A DNA stretch of 64,000 bases, taken from contig NZ_FOMD01000001.1 in the NCBI RefSeq assembly GCF_900112525.1, forward strand, positions 1,240,001-1,304,000, given 5' to 3'. The stretch's first letter is position 1. Every line of letters starts with the position of its first letter. The DNA comes from Klenkia taihuensis. Its GTDB lineage: Bacteria > Actinomycetota > Actinomycetes > Mycobacteriales > Geodermatophilaceae. Below the pieces are notes generated by a model. The model was not told the DNA's origin. It did no database searches and saw only the letters and a list, made by a program, of their open reading frames with translations. Shown one piece after another: positions 57,158 to 64,000 of the stretch. The position numbers and the translations under genes are program-made.

Positions 57158-58500
57158 GCGCGCCCGTCCTCGACCTCTCCCTGGTCCCGCCGCTGGGCGA
57201 CCCCCGCCCGCAGCCGGTCCCCGACGTCCACCTGACCACCCTGGACTCCGGCCTGCGGGTGGCCGTCGTGCCCCGCGCCGGCGTCCCGCTGGTCGAGCTC
57301 CGCCTGCGGGTGCCCTTCGCCGCCGCGTCGGCCCGCACCGCGGCCGCCCACGTGGCGCGCACCTCGGTGCTCACCGGCGCGGTGCTGCTGGGCACCCGGT
57401 CCCACGACCAGGTGCAGATCGCCCAGCTGCTGCAGGCGGAGGGCGCGGAGATGTCGGTCTCGGCCGACCCCGACCGGCTGCTGCTGGGCACCACGATGCT
57501 GCCCGCGGGCCTGCCCGCCGTCCTCGGCGTGCTCGCCGAGCTGCTCACCGCGCCCACCTACCCGGCCGCCCCCGTCGCGGCCGAGAAGGCCCGGGTCGCC
57601 GAGCGCATCGCCATCGCCCGCTCCCAGCCCGGCGTCGTGGCCCGCACCGCGCTGGCCACCCGCCGCCACGGCACCCACCCCTACGCCGTCCAGCTGCCCG
57701 AACCTGCGCAGGTGCAGGCGACCACCCCGGCGGCGCTGCGCAAGCTGCACCGCGAGCGGGTGCTGCCCGCCGGCAGCACGCTGGTGCTGGTCGGGGACGT
57801 CGACCCCGCCGCGGCGCTGGACGCCGTCGCCACCGCCCTCGGCGGGTGGACCGGCAGCGGCGCCGCCGTCGACGCCCCGCCGCTGCCGGTCACCCCGCCC
57901 GGCCCGCTGCAGCTGGTCGACCGGCCCGGCGCCGTGCAGTCCAACCTGCGCATCGGCGGCCCGGCACCCGGTCGCCGCGACCCGCAGCTGCCCGCGGTGC
58001 GGCTGGCCAGCACGGTCTACGGCGGCTACTTCTCCTCCCGGCTGGTGGAGAACATCCGCGAGCGCCGCGGCTACACCTACAGCCCGCGCAGCTCGGTGGA
58101 CCACCTGCAGGCCGGGTCGTCCTTCCTGGTCGAGGCCGACGTCGCCACCGAGGTCACCGGGCCGGCCCTGCTGGAGACGCAGTACGAGCTGGGCCGGATC
58201 GCGCTGCTGCCGGTCACCGAGGCCGAGCTCGAGGCCGCGCGGCGCTACCTGCTGGGCACGACCGCGCTGGCCACCGCCACGCACGCCGGGCTGGCCAGCA
58301 CGCTGTCGGCGCTGATCGGGTCCGGGCTGCCCGCCGAGTGGCTCACCGAGCACCAGGCCGCGCTGGCCGCCGTCACCCTCGACGAGGTCACCGCGGCCGC
58401 CCGCCGCTGGCTGCACCCGGCCGGGCTGACCACCGTGGTCGTCGGCGACGCCGAGCGCGTCGCCGGCCAGCTCGAGGCACTGGGCCCGGTGCAGCGGTGA
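57154..58500 (+). CDS. M16-family peptidase-like, non-catalytic subunit
   Basis: A 448-aa M16 fold protein. The HxxEH motif is absent: the corresponding stretch reads TAAAHVARTS. The substrate-binding Arg/Tyr motif (RERRGYTYSPRSS) near residue 305 is kept. It would pair with the upstream active chain, as in MPP alpha/beta. ATG 57154 overlaps the upstream stop; its own stop overlaps nudC (GTGA). Confidence 0.87.
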   Translation: MSAPVLDLSLVPPLGDPRPQPVPDVHLTTLDSGLRVAVVPRAGVPLVELRLRVPFAAASARTAAAHVARTSVLTGAVLLGTRSHDQVQIAQLLQAEGAEMSVSADPDRLLLGTTMLPAGLPAVLGVLAELLTAPTYPAAPVAAEKARVAERIAIARSQPGVVARTALATRRHGTHPYAVQLPEPAQVQATTPAALRKLHRERVLPAGSTLVLVGDVDPAAALDAVATALGGWTGSGAAVDAPPLPVTPPGPLQLVDRPGAVQSNLRIGGPAPGRRDPQLPAVRLASTVYGGYFSSRLVENIRERRGYTYSPRSSVDHLQAGSSFLVEADVATEVTGPALLETQYELGRIALLPVTEAELEAARRYLLGTTALATATHAGLASTLSALIGSGLPAEWLTEHQAALAAVTLDEVTAAARRWLHPAGLTTVVVGDAERVAGQLEALGPVQR

Positions 58501-59471
58501 GCGTCCCGCCCGGGGGCAGCACCCCCGCGGACGTCCCGCCGCCGAACGAGCTCCCGGTCGACGTCGCGGTCTGGCCCGAGCACACGTCGGCGACCACCGA
58601 CGACGTCCCGGTGCTCTCCCGGGTCGGGCACGACCGCGGCCACCTCGACCGCTCCCTCGACGACCCCGCCCGCGGCCGCCCGGTCCGGGTGCTGGTCATG
58701 GACGAGCGGCGGCAGGTGCCGGTGCGCGAGGGCGCCGCGGGCCCCGAGCTGCTGTGGGACCAGCGGCCGGGGTTCCCGGCCGGCGGCATCTACCTGGGCC
58801 ACGCCGACGACGTCGCCTACGCCGCGCTGCGCGGCGAGCGCACGCTGAGCATCGGCGGGACGCCGGTCGACGCCTGGGCCGGGCTGCGCGAGGTCGGGTC
58901 CGACCTCGGTGACCGGGACGCCGGCCTGCTCGCCCAGGCCACCGGCATCGTGGAGTGGCACGAGCGCAACCGGTTCAGCCCCTACACCGGTGCGGCCACG
59001 GTCGTGGAGAAGGCGGGCTGGACCCAGCGCGACCCCACCACCGGCCAGGAGGTCTTCCCGCGCACCGACCCCGCCGTGATCATGCTCGTGCACGACGGCG
59101 ACCGGGTGCTCCTGGGCCGGCAGGCGGTCTGGCCGCCCGGCCGGTTCTCCATCCTGGCCGGGTTCGTCGAGCCGGGGGAGTCCGCCGAGGCAGCGGTCGC
59201 CCGGGAGGTCGCCGAGGAGGTGGGCGTCGAGGTCACCGACGTCCGCTACGTCGGCAGCCAGCCCTGGCCCTTCCCGCAGTCGCTGATGCTCGGGTTCACC
59301 GCCCGGGCGGTGAGCACCGAGCTGCACGTCGACCACGACGAGATCGAGGAGGCGCGCTGGTTCACCCGCGAGGAGCTGCGCAGCGGCGCCGGCCCGGCCG
59401 CGCTGCCGCCGCCGGTCTCCATCGCGCGGCACATCATCGACGGGTGGCTGGCCGAGGGCCCTCAGGCGTAG
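58497..59471 (+). CDS. nudC: NAD(+) diphosphatase NudC
   Basis: A 324-aa NudC that hydrolyses NAD(H) and decaps NAD-RNA. Nudix box: G-x5-E-x7-REVAEEVGV (~residues 223-245); the NudC signature SQPWPFPQSLM follows. The zinc ribbon expected before FPRTDPAVI has no Cys: the segment reads RFSPYTGAATV. I recall the mycobacterial NudC also lacking it. GTG 58497 overlaps the M16 stop (GTGA). It matches Rv3199c. It overlaps the convergent next gene by 10 bp. Confidence 0.92.
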   Translation: MSVPPGGSTPADVPPPNELPVDVAVWPEHTSATTDDVPVLSRVGHDRGHLDRSLDDPARGRPVRVLVMDERRQVPVREGAAGPELLWDQRPGFPAGGIYLGHADDVAYAALRGERTLSIGGTPVDAWAGLREVGSDLGDRDAGLLAQATGIVEWHERNRFSPYTGAATVVEKAGWTQRDPTTGQEVFPRTDPAVIMLVHDGDRVLLGRQAVWPPGRFSILAGFVEPGESAEAAVAREVAEEVGVEVTDVRYVGSQPWPFPQSLMLGFTARAVSTELHVDHDEIEEARWFTREELRSGAGPAALPPPVSIARHIIDGWLAEGPQA

Positions 59472-60106
59472 CGGCCCTGCAGGACCAGCGCCGGCCGGTC
59501 GGCGTGGTCGGCCAGCACCACCGCGTCGGCCAGGCCGGCCGGGTCGACCTCGTCGTCGTAGCGGTCGAACGCGGGCAGCTCCCACTGCTGGTCGGCGGGG
59601 GTCCGCCGGCGGCGGGCCGCGGCGGACACCCGCAGGTGGACGACGACGTCGAAGGCCAGGCCCACGCCCTGCAGCAGGGCGCCGGGGACCAGCAGCACGC
59701 CGGTCACCGGCACCCGCGCAGCACGGGTGGCCCGGTCGCGGACGACGTCCCACAGCTCGGGCAGCACGTCGCCCGGTCCACCGGGGCCCACCCGGTCGAG
59801 CACCTCGCGGCCGAGCGCGGACACGTCCAGCCAGTCCGTGTAGCGGGCGTCGGGGTCGGTGCGGCCGTGCTCCAGGCGCACCGACGCCGGCCGCAGGAAC
59901 CCCGCGGCGGGGACGACGGCGGCCCGGCGGCCCCGTGCCGGCAGCAGCGCGGCCACGTCGGCGGCCAGCCGTCCCGGCGCGGCGACGTCGGGCCCGTCGA
60001 CGGCCACCCGCAGCGCCGCGGCACCGGGCTCGGGGTCGGTCGCGGCGAGCAGCCCGGCCAGGCGGTCGGCCAGCGCGGCGGGGGAGAGAGGTTCGGGGGT
60101 GCTCAG
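59462..60106 (-). CDS. uridine kinase-like protein with degenerate P-loop
   Basis: A ~214-aa protein of the uridine kinase-like P-loop family. The start region AVDGPDVAAPGRLAAD resembles AVDGxxGSGKT but lacks GK(S/T), so phosphate binding looks lost. Later parts (VTGVLLVPGALLQ, FDVVVHLRVSA) follow the family. A CTG at 60106 overlaps the ANTAR stop (CTGA), giving a natural N-terminus; GTG 60007 is the alternative. It is co-transcribed with the ANTAR gene. Confidence 0.65.
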   Translation of the reverse strand: MSTPEPLSPAALADRLAGLLAATDPEPGAAALRVAVDGPDVAAPGRLAADVAALLPARGRRAAVVPAAGFLRPASVRLEHGRTDPDARYTDWLDVSALGREVLDRVGPGGPGDVLPELWDVVRDRATRAARVPVTGVLLVPGALLQGVGLAFDVVVHLRVSAAARRRRTPADQQWELPAFDRYDDEVDPAGLADAVVLADHADRPALVLQGRYA

Positions 60107-60714
60107 CGCTCGCCCTCGACGAGGACGGCGTGCCGGGGACGGGTGCGCTCCACCCGGCGCCGGGTGGTCCGCTCGAGGACCGGCGGCGGCGCCGGGGCGG
60201 GCACCACCGGGGTCTCGACCAGCCCGTCCAGGACCTCGCGGGCCAGGTCGTGCACCGGCCGGCCGGACGCACGGGCCTCGCGGCGCAGCTGCTCGAAGGC
60301 CTGCCGCGGCGTCGTGCCGCCGCGCACGGCCAGCACACCGATGGCCCGCTCGGTGGAGACCCGGGTGGCCAGGGCGTGCTCGAGCTGACCGACGGTCCGG
60401 CGCAGCGCGGCGAGCTCGGCGTCGCGGGGGTCGGTGCCGGGCTCGCTGTCGGCGGCACCGCGGGCGGCCCGGCGGACGTCGCGGCCGGGTTCGGGGGAGG
60501 CGCCGAGGTCCTCGGCGACCAGGTCGGCCAGCACCATCGCCTCGACGAGGTCGCCGGCCCGCTCGGTGCCCGCCGGGGTCAGCACCGCCCAGCCGCGGGC
60601 GGTGCGGGTGACCACGAACGCGGGGTCCCCCGCCGCCGTCCGCACGACGTCGTCGGGCGCGAGGTCCTGCGGTGCGGTCCCGCCCACGGGGGTGCCGGCC
60701 ACCCGTTCGTCCAC
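60103..60714 (-). CDS. ANTAR-domain RNA-binding regulator
   Basis: A 203-aa protein. Residues ~110-170 form an ANTAR domain (LRRTVGQLEHALATRVSTE, ERAIGVLAVRGGTTPRQAF), which binds paired hairpins in target transcripts to prevent termination. The N-terminal ~75 residues are an unclassified small domain. No GAF/PAS domain is seen. GTG 60714 has GGAGGAGG upstream. Followed by the uridine kinase-like gene at a CTGA overlap. Confidence 0.82.
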   Translation of the reverse strand: MDERVAGTPVGGTAPQDLAPDDVVRTAAGDPAFVVTRTARGWAVLTPAGTERAGDLVEAMVLADLVAEDLGASPEPGRDVRRAARGAADSEPGTDPRDAELAALRRTVGQLEHALATRVSTERAIGVLAVRGGTTPRQAFEQLRREARASGRPVHDLAREVLDGLVETPVVPAPAPPPVLERTTRRRVERTRPRHAVLVEGER

Positions 60715-60818
60715 AGGGTCCTCCTCCGGTGCGCGCGACCGACCTGGTCGCGCGCCCACCCGCTCCCCACGGCCGGTGTCCGGGTGATCATGGCCCGAGG
60801 ACGACCGCGGGTGGGGGA

Positions 60819-61082
60819 TCACGCGCCGGTGGACCGCGACAACTGGCTCTTGACCTGCTCGATGCTGGGGTTGGTCAGCGCGGTGCCGTCGGCGAAGACC
60901 AGCGTCGGCACGGTCTGGTTGCCGCCGTTGGCCTGCATGACCAGCTGGGCGGCGGCCTCGTCGTGCTCGATGTTGACCTCGGCCCACTCGATGCCCTCGC
61001 GCTGCATGAGCTTCTTGAGGCGCACGCAGTACCCGCACCAGCTGGTGGTGTAAATCGTGACGGGCGCGGTGGCGGCGGTCAT
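60819..61082 (-). CDS. mrx1: mycoredoxin (glutaredoxin-like)
   Basis: An 87-aa glutaredoxin-fold protein: TIYTTSWCGYCVRLKKLM with Cys16/Cys19, then cis-Pro region TVPTLVFADG. The CGYC site matches mycoredoxin-1, which reduces protein–mycothiol disulfides. ATG 61082 has GGAGG upstream. It is divergent from uvrD2, as is Rv3198A–uvrD2 in mycobacteria. Confidence 0.92.
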   Translation of the reverse strand: MTAATAPVTIYTTSWCGYCVRLKKLMQREGIEWAEVNIEHDEAAAQLVMQANGGNQTVPTLVFADGTALTNPSIEQVKSQLSRSTGA

Positions 61083-61227
61083 GCTGTTGATCCTCCCTGT
61101 CGTGGGTGCCGGGGGCCTCTCGGGGTCCCCGGCTCGTGCTGGGGAGAACGCGGACGCCCTGGGGATGCTTCCCCGGACCGTCGTACCCGGCTGCCAGACT
61201 CGGGACGTGGCAGGAGGGGAGCGCGCG

Positions 61228-63222
61228 GTGACCGGGGCCGAGGCGGTGCTCGCCGGGCTCGATGACGAGCAGGGCACGGCGGCGGCCGCGGTGCGCGGGC
61301 CCGTCTGCATCCTGGCCGGCGCGGGCACCGGCAAGACCCGCACCATCACCCACCGGATCGCCTACGGCGTGCACACCGGCGTCTACGTGCCCGAGCAGGT
61401 CCTCGCGGTCACCTTCACCGCCCGCGCGGCGGGGGAGCTGCGCGGGCGGCTGTCCGGGCTCGGCGTGGGCGGGGTGCAGGCCCGCACCTTCCATGCCGCG
61501 GCGCTGCGCCAGCTGCGCTACTTCGCCCCCCGCGTGCTGGGCGGCCCGATGCCCGAGCTGGTGGAGAACAAGCTGCGGGTGGTCGCGGGCGCCGCGAGCC
61601 GGCACCGGCTGACCACCGACCGCACCTCCCTGCGCGACCTGGCCGGGGAGATCGAGTGGGCCAAGACCACCCTGGCCACCCCCGACGACTACCCCGCCCG
61701 GGCGCGGGCGGCCGGGCGCGAGACGCCTTTCGAGCCGGCCGCGGTCGCCGCGGTGTACGCCAGCTACGAGCAGGCCAAGCAGCGCGACGGCACGCTGGAC
61801 TTCGAGGACCTGCTGCTGGTCACCGCGTTCGCCCTCGAGGAGCACCGCGACGTCGCCACCGAGGTGCGCGGGCAGTACCGGCACTTCGTCGTCGACGAGT
61901 ACCAGGACGTCAACCCGCTGCAGCAGCGGCTGCTCGACGCGTGGCTCGGCGGCCGGGCCGAGCTGTGCGTGGTCGGCGACCCGCACCAGACCATCTACTC
62001 CTTCACCGGCGCCGACCCCGACTACCTGCTGGGCTTCCCCGACCGCTACCCCGACGCCGAGGTGGTGGCGCTGGAGCGCGACTACCGCTCCACCCCCGAG
62101 GTCGTCGGGCTGGCCAACCGCCTCATCGGCATGGCGCCGCGCCGGGCCGGCCTGCCCGGGCTGCGGCTGCGCGGCCAGCGGGCCGCCGGGCCCGAGCCGC
62201 GGTTCGTCGAGCACCCCGACGAGCCCACCGAGGCCGCCGCGGTCGCCGCCGCCTGCCGGGCGCTGGTCGACGCCGGGGTGCCCGCCGCCGAGATCGCCGT
62301 GCTGTTCCGGATCAACGCGCAGTCCCAGGTCTACGAGGCGGCGCTGACCGACGTCGGCGTCCCGTACGTGCTCAAGGGCGGGGAGCGGTTCTTCGAGCGG
62401 CCCGAGGTCCGCGAGGCGGTGCTGCTGCTGCGCGGGGCCGCCGCCGGCCGGGACGACGGCACCCCGCTGGTCACCGCCGTCCGCGACGTGCTGGCCTCCG
62501 TCGGGTGGGCCGAGCACCGGCCCCCGCCGGGCGGGGCCGCCCGCGACCGGTGGCAGTCCCTGTCGGCACTGGTCGACCTGGCCGTCGACCTGGTCGCCGA
62601 GCGGCCCGACCTGACCCTCGCCGGGTTCGTCGGCCACCTGGCCGAGCGCGCCGGCGCCCAGCACGCCCCGACCGTGCAGGGCGTGACCCTGGCCTCGATG
62701 CACGCCGCCAAGGGCCTGGAGTGGGACGCGGTCTTCGTCGTCGGGCTGGTCGACGGCGTCGTCCCCATCGCGCAGTCGCTGGCCCGGCCCGACGCCGTGG
62801 AGGAGGAGCGGCGGCTGCTGTACGTGGCCGTCACCCGCGCCCGCGAGCAGCTGACCCTGTCCTGGTCGCTGTCCCGCCAGCCCGGCGGCAAGCGACCGCG
62901 CTCCCGCAGCCGGTTCCTCGAGGGCCTGGCCCCCGACACCGGCACCCGGGTGCGCAGGCCGTCCGCGCGGCGCGCCGAGGTGGTCCTGGACGGCGCCGCG
63001 GGGGAGCTGTTCGACCGGCTGCGGGCCTGGCGCTCGGCCACCGCTGAGGCCGCGTCCGTGCCGGCCTACGTGGTGCTCAACGACGCCACGCTGCAGGCCA
63101 TCGCCGAGACCCGGCCGGGGTCGCTCTCCGAGCTGTCCGCACTCCCCGGGATCGGCGCCCGGAAGCTGGAGATGTACGGCGCCGACGTGCTCGCGACGGT
63201 CGGCGCCGACTCCTCCGCTTAA
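61228..63222 (+). CDS. uvrD2: DNA helicase UvrD2
   Basis: A 664-aa SF1A helicase with an HRDC domain at the end. Motifs: Walker A GAGTGKTRTI, VDEYQDVNPLQ, SMHAAKGLEWDAV, and HRDC (~590-660; LPGIGARKLEMYG). The tetra-cysteine module seen in mycobacterial UvrD2 before HRDC is absent. GTG 61228 is chosen: AGGAGGGGA (61212-61220) lies 7 bases upstream and it matches family starts. CAGACT (61195-61200) is the -10, predicting a start near 61207, where another GTG sits. The stop is TAA, the only one used by genes called here. Confidence 0.93.
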   Translation: MTGAEAVLAGLDDEQGTAAAAVRGPVCILAGAGTGKTRTITHRIAYGVHTGVYVPEQVLAVTFTARAAGELRGRLSGLGVGGVQARTFHAAALRQLRYFAPRVLGGPMPELVENKLRVVAGAASRHRLTTDRTSLRDLAGEIEWAKTTLATPDDYPARARAAGRETPFEPAAVAAVYASYEQAKQRDGTLDFEDLLLVTAFALEEHRDVATEVRGQYRHFVVDEYQDVNPLQQRLLDAWLGGRAELCVVGDPHQTIYSFTGADPDYLLGFPDRYPDAEVVALERDYRSTPEVVGLANRLIGMAPRRAGLPGLRLRGQRAAGPEPRFVEHPDEPTEAAAVAAACRALVDAGVPAAEIAVLFRINAQSQVYEAALTDVGVPYVLKGGERFFERPEVREAVLLLRGAAAGRDDGTPLVTAVRDVLASVGWAEHRPPPGGAARDRWQSLSALVDLAVDLVAERPDLTLAGFVGHLAERAGAQHAPTVQGVTLASMHAAKGLEWDAVFVVGLVDGVVPIAQSLARPDAVEEERRLLYVAVTRAREQLTLSWSLSRQPGGKRPRSRSRFLEGLAPDTGTRVRRPSARRAEVVLDGAAGELFDRLRAWRSATAEAASVPAYVVLNDATLQAIAETRPGSLSELSALPGIGARKLEMYGADVLATVGADSSA

Positions 63223-63264
63223 TTGCGTTGACCGCCTCCGACGGGGTCCCCTAACCTCACCTGC
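63219..63264 (+). promoter_or_regulatory. whiB7 promoter with AT-rich element
   Basis: TTGACC (63228-63233), an 18-bp spacer and TAACCT (63252-63257) make the clearest -35/-10 pair in the window; start near 63264. An AT tract TTAATT (63219-63224) lies 3 bp upstream of the -35, as required for WhiB7 AT-hook autoregulation. It overlaps the uvrD2 stop codon. Confidence 0.75.
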
Positions 63265-63327
63265 ACGCACCCACCGCGGGTAGCAGCCCACCGGCTGCAC
63301 CGCTCGGCCCCGGAAGGAGGGGTTCCC

Positions 63328-63552
63328 GTGATCGGCATCGACATCACCACGACCCCGTCCTGCACCGGGGTCGTCGTCGTGCGCGGCACCGGTCTGCCCG
63401 CTGCCCCGTTCGGCGCCACCGGTCTGCCGACCGGCACCGCCGTCCGGCTCCGCGTCGACGGGATGGCCGAGAAGGCCTACGGCGGCCGCACCGCCGTCCA
63501 GCTGAACAGCGACACCCCGGGTGACCTGCCACCGGGAGACCCACCGAGCTAG
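63328..63552 (+). CDS. whiB7 leader ORF (74 codons), probable attenuator peptide
   Basis: An ORF in the whiB7 5' leader with an excellent Shine-Dalgarno (AAGGAGG 63314-63320, 7 bases before GTG 63328). The peptide begins MIGIDITTTPSC and ends DLPPGDPPS; the Pro-Pro-Gly and Pro-Pro stretches are ribosome-pausing motifs, and use CCA and GGA codons that are rare in this genome. The stop codon TAG (63550-63552) lies inside a hairpin just before the terminator. It fits the upstream ORF of WhiB7/WblC attenuation; it could also encode a small functional protein. Confidence 0.6.
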   Translation: MIGIDITTTPSCTGVVVVRGTGLPAAPFGATGLPTGTAVRLRVDGMAEKAYGGRTAVQLNSDTPGDLPPGDPPS

Positions 63553-63562
63553 GCAGCTCGGT
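63543..63562 (+). promoter_or_regulatory. hairpin over the leader ORF stop codon
   Basis: Perfect 8-bp stem ACCGAGCT (63543-63550) / AGCTCGGT (63555-63562) with an AGGC loop. It includes the leader ORF TAG, so a ribosome there would keep it open. Confidence 0.65.
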
Positions 63563-63574
63563 CGGTCCCTCTCG

Positions 63575-63616
63575 AGGCCGCGGAACCCGGACAACCGGGA
63601 TCCGCGGCCTTCTTCG
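63575..63616 (+). terminator. whiB7 leader terminator (attenuator)
   Basis: A 10-bp outer stem AGGCCGCGGA (63575-63584)/(63601-63610), an A·A mismatch, and a 5-bp inner stem CCCGG/CCGGG with ACAA loop, followed by TCTTCG. It lies between the leader ORF and the whiB7 start and would end transcription before whiB7 unless prevented. Confidence 0.75.
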
Positions 63617-63692
63617 TGCCGTCGATCCCACCGACCTGACCGGTCGGCGGGACCTCCGCCGACCGGAGCACGACGAGGAGAGAGGTACGACC

Positions 63693-63986
63693 GTGCAGCA
63701 CACGATCGAGCGACCGGTGTCCGTCCCGCGCGCCGAGCTCGAGCGGGCGGAGCGGACGGCGTTGCCCTGCCGGGTGCAGGACCCGGACCTGTGGTTCGCC
63801 GAGGCGCCGGCGCAGCTGGAGCAGGCCAAGGAGTTCTGCGGGTCCTGCCCGCTGCAGGCCTCCTGCCTGGCCGGGGCGCTGGACCGCGGCGAGCCCTGGG
63901 GCGTCTGGGGCGGGCAGATCTTCGACCACGGGGTCGTGATCGCCCGCAAGCGCCCCCGCGGCCGCCCGCGCAAGGTCGCGGCATGA
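63693..63986 (+). CDS. whiB7: transcriptional regulator WhiB7 (WblC)
   Basis: A 97-aa WhiB protein. Four Fe-S cysteines: Cys26, Cys49, Cys52, Cys58 (CxxCx5C). GVWGG turn (residues 70-74) and a C-terminal AT-hook RPRGRPRK (87-94) are the marks of WhiB7, which binds sigma-A and turns on intrinsic drug-resistance genes. GTG 63693 has a GAGGAG-type Shine-Dalgarno. It is separated from its promoter by a ~430-nt leader with attenuator. Position after uvrD2 matches Rv3197A. Confidence 0.95.
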   Translation: MQHTIERPVSVPRAELERAERTALPCRVQDPDLWFAEAPAQLEQAKEFCGSCPLQASCLAGALDRGEPWGVWGGQIFDHGVVIARKRPRGRPRKVAA

Positions 63987-64000
63987 CCCACCCACCGACC

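Overview
The window is chromosomal DNA from a very GC-rich actinobacterium. Gene content and protein style (ManB–ManA, AhcY–MtrA–MtrB–LpqB, long HPF, SecA, AdnA–AdnB, mycoredoxin, UvrD2, WhiB7) point to a non-mycobacterial member of the class, and Geodermatophilaceae or a close relative is my best guess. No rRNA, tRNA, CRISPR array, phage or transposon gene is visible. Genes are packed tightly, with many 4-bp ATGA/GTGA overlaps, GTG starts and TGA stops.

From recalled gene order, the backbone is colinear with Mycobacterium tuberculosis Rv3257c to Rv3197A, with insertions and losses. Left third (1-21.5 kb): end of a phosphomannomutase, a Trm112-like protein, a SIS-domain protein, a CDF-type transporter, ManA and AhcY, then the MtrAB–LpqB envelope-signalling operon, ComF, ribosome hibernation factor, an F420-type oxidoreductase, an SDR and SecA. 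An Rv3235-family protein, a LysM protein, a small HTH protein, an orphan SAF/CpaB-like plus TadZ/CpaE-like pair and a WS/DGAT-type acyltransferase follow. Middle (21.5-34.8 kb) is more accessory: a 1357-aa EssC-like FtsK/FHA ATPase divergent from a WXG100-like gene, an SdpAB-like membrane pair, then MaoC, Nudix, PH, PHP, RecB-type nuclease, MpaB and hydrolase genes. Right half (34.8-64 kb): DEAD-box helicase, ferritin-like protein, DUF3107, TetR, DUF3152, MoeZ, an alkyltransferase-like protein and the AdnA/AdnB motor-nucleases; then an M20 peptidase, a Ser/Thr kinase with a DUF2510 partner, two M16 peptidases, NudC, an ANTAR regulator operon, mycoredoxin, UvrD2 and WhiB7.

Functional threads: envelope signalling and secretion (MtrAB–LpqB, SecA, EssC-like/WXG100, Ser/Thr kinase), DNA repair (alkyltransferase-like protein, AdnAB, UvrD2, a RecB-type nuclease), redox and stress control (mycoredoxin, WhiB7, HPF) and mannose/methyl-cycle metabolism.

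The most interesting features are: (i) the whiB7 leader, with a strong promoter, an SD-led 74-codon upstream ORF ending in Pro-Pro-Gly/Pro-Pro and rare codons, a hairpin over its stop codon and an intrinsic terminator; (ii) the single-protein EssC-like ATPase, with one intact and two Lys-to-Arg Walker A sites, beside a WXG100-like gene lacking the motif glycine; (iii) an extracytoplasmic four-cysteine domain shared by the kinase and a Gly/Gln/Pro-rich membrane protein; (iv) an A/T-type -10 box placed 7-9 bases before many start codons, indicating widespread leaderless transcription; and (v) several enzymes with altered catalytic or zinc-binding residues. All calls come from reading the sequence; no database search was run.
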